This document shows, piece after piece, positions 61,629 to 64,000 of a DNA stretch of 64,000 bases. This DNA is from CAYYUA01 sp964542585 (lineage in GTDB: Bacteria > Bacteroidota > Bacteroidia > CAILMK01 > CAYYUA01). The DNA lies in NCBI GenBank assembly GCA_964542585.1, contig CAZIUI010000005.1, forward strand, positions 1-64,000. The letters run 5' to 3'. Position 1 is the stretch's first letter. Every line of letters starts with the position of its first letter. The position numbers and the translations under genes are program-made. The notes under the pieces were generated by a model. That model saw only the letters and a program-made list of their open reading frames with translations. It was not told the DNA's origin and searched no databases.

Positions 61629-62481
61629 AGGTCGAACCACCAACGCAATACCTGAAAAACCTCAAGAAATTTATGCTTTGATACGGGTTTTACCTGATAA
61701 TCCGTTATGGGAATGGCCTTACCTGCAAGCCACCCTGAATTACCTTCCTGCTTCCCTTTTAAATACTCATGATTGGGTCATCACCGATCATTTAACCCCT
61801 GTTCCGAATCCCAGACCTGAGACGGTGGTGTTCTACCTAGGGAACGAGGATGGAAGCGTTCCTAGTTATACTTTGCAAGTCAAAGCTATTTTTACAACCT
61901 ATCCACCAAAAATCCCCTACGCCAATATTTACACCATTCCGCTAGGTCCCGGTATATGGCCGGATTATCTCAATGATCAACAGCCTGCGCAACGCAGTTT
62001 GGATTTGTTTTTCAGTGGACGTAAGCTGCACCGCCGGAAGGCAGCTTTTAATGCGATGGACAGGGTTATGAACGATCCAGAAATCAAAGCCAAAGTCGAA
62101 AAGACAGGTGCTTTCGGGAGGGGTATGGCCCCTGAAACTTACATCAGTACCCTAACCCATAGTAAAATTGCTATAGCTCCGGAAGGGAATTTCAGCAATA
62201 TTACTTTTCGGCATTTTGAAGCTTTAATGGAAGGTAGCGTGGTTATATCAGCGCCGCTACCAGCTTCTGGTTGCTACCAGTCTTTTCCGGCCTACCAGTT
62301 AAACAATTGGGATCAGCTCCCAGGGTTAGTTAAAAGGCTGATTAATCAACCAGCTAAGCTCCGCAGCCTTCAGCAGAGGGGTTTTGAATATTATCGCGAA
62401 TGGATAGCTCCGAAAGCTTTGGCGGATAAGATTAAGCAGGTCATGGAATCCTCTTCAGGTTCTAGCTTTGACCGGTACTAG
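61603..62481 (+). CDS. Probable glycosyltransferase, exostosin-like
   Basis: A protein of about 290 residues. The region IAIAPEGNFSNITFRHFEALMEGSVVIS resembles the nucleotide-sugar binding part of exostosin/GT47 and related transferases. No membrane segment is seen. No ATG lies near the start: TTG 61603 overlaps the epimerase by 26 bases, and a second TTG about 25 codons later is possible. The 3' end overlaps the convergent trxA by 20 bases. Sugar and acceptor are unknown. Confidence 0.6.
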   Translation: MACIQRPAKGRTTNAIPEKPQEIYALIRVLPDNPLWEWPYLQATLNYLPASLLNTHDWVITDHLTPVPNPRPETVVFYLGNEDGSVPSYTLQVKAIFTTYPPKIPYANIYTIPLGPGIWPDYLNDQQPAQRSLDLFFSGRKLHRRKAAFNAMDRVMNDPEIKAKVEKTGAFGRGMAPETYISTLTHSKIAIAPEGNFSNITFRHFEALMEGSVVISAPLPASGCYQSFPAYQLNNWDQLPGLVKRLINQPAKLRSLQQRGFEYYREWIAPKALADKIKQVMESSSGSSFDRY

Positions 62482-62839
62482 CGGAATCTTTTTCCAGGAG
62501 TATACTTTCGATAGCTTTTTTAAGCTGATCAGGTTGAACGACACCCTTGGCCATTTGAGGCTGTCCATCTTGTGGAATGAACAGCAGGGTGGGCAGACTT
62601 TGAACCCCAAAAGCAGCTGTTAATGATTTTTCCTGGTCCGCATTCACTTTGAAAAAAGCAACCTGATCGCCAAAATTTTCCTCCATGTTCTCCAGGATCG
62701 GATTAAGCATAGTGCAGGGCCCGCACCAATCCGCATAAAAATCAATTAGAACGGGTTTCTGGTATTGGTTTTCGAAGGTTTTTTTGTTCTCATAATCGAA
62801 AACGTGGGCCTTAAATTCAGCATTTGTTAGGTGTTGCAT
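62462..62839 (-). CDS. trxA: Thioredoxin
   Basis: A 125-residue thioredoxin with active site WCGPC (C39, C42) in FYADWCGPCTM and the cis-proline in QSLPTLLF. ATG 62839 is preferred; upstream ATG 62860 and TTG 62869 would add a short hydrophobic head. An N-terminal extension of about 20 residues precedes the fold. Cytosolic disulfide reductase, and possible reductant for the APS reductase nearby. Confidence 0.92.
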   Translation of the reverse strand: MQHLTNAEFKAHVFDYENKKTFENQYQKPVLIDFYADWCGPCTMLNPILENMEENFGDQVAFFKVNADQEKSLTAAFGVQSLPTLLFIPQDGQPQMAKGVVQPDQLKKAIESILLEKDSASTGQS

Positions 62840-62953
62840 GGCTATAATTTTTTTAATCATTAACCACAAATTCTAACCAATATAATTGAAAATTTGTTCA
62901 TGTTTTCAATCAAATGTCAGGATATTGACAAATGGTTTGCCAGGAAACTTGGA

Positions 62954-64000
62954 TTATTGCTCCAATTGCTGCATCTGGTGGAGGTAATGGTAAAGGCCTT
63001 GTTGCTGGATAAGGTAATTGTGAGTGCCCCTTTCCACGATCTCCCCTTTTTCGAGTACGATGATTTGATCTGCTTTCTGGATTGTGCTTAAACGGTGCGC
63101 TATCACTAGACTTGTGCGTTGTGACATCAAACGCTGCAAGGCTTCCTGGACCATTTTCTCGGAAGAAGTATCCAAGGCTGAAGTGGCCTCATCCAGGATC
63201 ATAATAGGTGGATTTTTCAGGATAGCCCTGGCAATGCTAAGGCGTTGCCGCTGGCCTCCAGATAATAGCACACCACGATCCCCAATCCACGTATCATAGC
63301 CGTTATCCGTGTCCACAATGAAATCGTGCGCATTAGCGGCTTGCGCAGCTTCAACTACAGCCTCAGTTGAAGCATCCGTAACCCCGAAAGCGATATTGTT
63401 GAAGATGGTATCATTGAACAGGATGGGGTCCTGGGTGACTAAACCCAGAAGTCCTCTTAAATCCTTGATCCGGTAATCCTTCAAATCGTGCCCATCCAGT
63501 GTGATCTGCCCGTCTGTAGGATCGTAAAAACGGGGTAACATTTCCGCTAAAGTCGTCTTTCCACTACCGGAAGGGCCTACTAAAGCTACAACCTCTCCTT
63601 TTTTCAGTTGGATGTTTATATTTCTTAAAACCCGCTCATCCGTATAGGCAAAGCTTACATTGTCAAAAGTAAGTTTATCGGTAAAGTTTTGAATAGGAAT
63701 GGCGTCAGTTTTTTCCTGAATGGTAACCGGGATATCCGCTACACTGAAAATCCGGTTAGCTGATGCAATGCCCCGATTGAGGTTCCCAAAAGCCGATGAA
63801 ATACTTTTAGCTGGGGACATGATCTGCTGGAAATAGAGGATATAGGTTAAAAACCCTGAAGCTTCAATAGCACCCTGGAATACCAAGCGACCTCCAAACC
63901 AAAGGATCAGGCCAATGGTCAGAACACCTAACGTTTCCGAAAGTGGTGGTATCAGGCGCTGTTTGTAAAATTGCCGCCGGGAATAGCGACTATAAAGGCT
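62954..64000 (-). CDS. ABC exporter, permease-ATPase fusion (partial, 5' end outside window)
   Basis: The frame is open to the window edge. I read 38 extra codons upstream of residue L at 63886, including LVLWFGG-like ILWFGGRLVFQG, so the TTG there is not the start. About 348 residues are present: the last membrane helices, then the ATPase with Walker A GPSGSGKTT, signature LLSGGQRQRL, Walker B IMILDEATSALD and IVIAHRLSTI. It is another MsbA-like type I exporter, distinct from that at 11862-13637. Substrate unknown. Confidence 0.93.
   Translation of the reverse strand, partial: SLYSRYSRRQFYKQRLIPPLSETLGVLTIGLILWFGGRLVFQGAIEASGFLTYILYFQQIMSPAKSISSAFGNLNRGIASANRIFSVADIPVTIQEKTDAIPIQNFTDKLTFDNVSFAYTDERVLRNINIQLKKGEVVALVGPSGSGKTTLAEMLPRFYDPTDGQITLDGHDLKDYRIKDLRGLLGLVTQDPILFNDTIFNNIAFGVTDASTEAVVEAAQAANAHDFIVDTDNGYDTWIGDRGVLLSGGQRQRLSIARAILKNPPIMILDEATSALDTSSEKMVQEALQRLMSQRTSLVIAHRLSTIQKADQIIVLEKGEIVERGTHNYLIQQQGLYHYLHQMQQLEQ

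Noticed and set aside
1..64000. Defence islands, prophage, tRNA or rRNA genes
   Set aside because: None of their hallmark proteins or RNA folds was found on reading the window; almost all genes are housekeeping or envelope functions.

Overview
The window is chromosomal DNA from a member of the Bacteroidota, most likely a flavobacterial-type marine or aquatic aerobe. This is inferred from: type IX secretion (T9SS) parts and substrates (PorP/SprF family, a PorE-like OmpA protein, gliding-type and type-A C-terminal sorting domains); GldI; families nearly confined to this phylum (DUF4837, DUF4175, DUF4293, DUF5777, DUF5723); and several upstream boxes of the Bacteroidota form TAnnTTTG. No rRNA, tRNA, CRISPR array, phage or intact insertion sequence was seen. 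Gene density is high.

Layout. 0.4-3.2 kb: a DUF4837 lipoprotein divergent from an ALDH7-type aldehyde dehydrogenase. 3.5-9.9 kb: a complete SUF iron-sulfur operon (sufB, C, D, S, E, a SufT/DUF59 protein and a bacilliredoxin) behind a strong palindromic region. 10.2-15.6 kb: a PaaE-like flavo-iron-sulfur reductase, DgkA, an MsbA-like exporter, NrnA and GldI. 15.6-16.25 kb is gene-free. 16.3-19.8 kb: a giant DUF4175 coiled-coil membrane protein. 20-22.4 kb: a lipoprotein with a CX4CH motif, a diheme cytochrome c and a DUF5777 barrel. 22.4-31.3 kb: rhomboid protease, a 1449-residue PKD-repeat T9SS substrate, and divergent PorP/SprF and OmpA genes.

31.3-41.7 kb: TrmH, GlyA, a 59-residue lipoprotein outside the obvious gene set, a DUF368 undecaprenyl-phosphate carrier with AroE, a lipoprotein/barrel pair, DUF4293, a PaaJ/PcaF-type thiolase and an NtrC-type regulator. 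41.7-52.6 kb: a GNAT-nitrilase fusion, a polytopic membrane protein, a TonB-dependent receptor, a cystathionine synthase/lyase, two tandem sulfotransferases, TIGR02757, a methyltransferase and a degenerate TraB/GumN lipoprotein. 52.8-64 kb: a PNGase F-like secreted protein, a PLP decarboxylase, a metal-binding domain protein, a type-2 asparaginase, a 49-residue zinc-ribbon protein, an ABC exporter pair, APS reductase, a sugar epimerase, a probable glycosyltransferase, thioredoxin and an ABC exporter cut by the window end.

Themes. Sulfur and Fe-S metabolism recurs (SUF operon, APS reductase, cystathionine enzyme, sulfotransferases). The cell-envelope and secretion machinery is spread over the window rather than in one cluster. 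The best candidates for undescribed biology are the CX4CH lipoprotein/diheme cytochrome/DUF5777 cassette with its 18-bp palindrome, the half-site array before suf, the sulfotransferase pair, the TraB/GumN pseudoenzyme and the two very small genes. Starts were adjusted where the longest frame began at TTG or GTG and a better ATG lay just inside. All functions rest on motif reading, not on searches.
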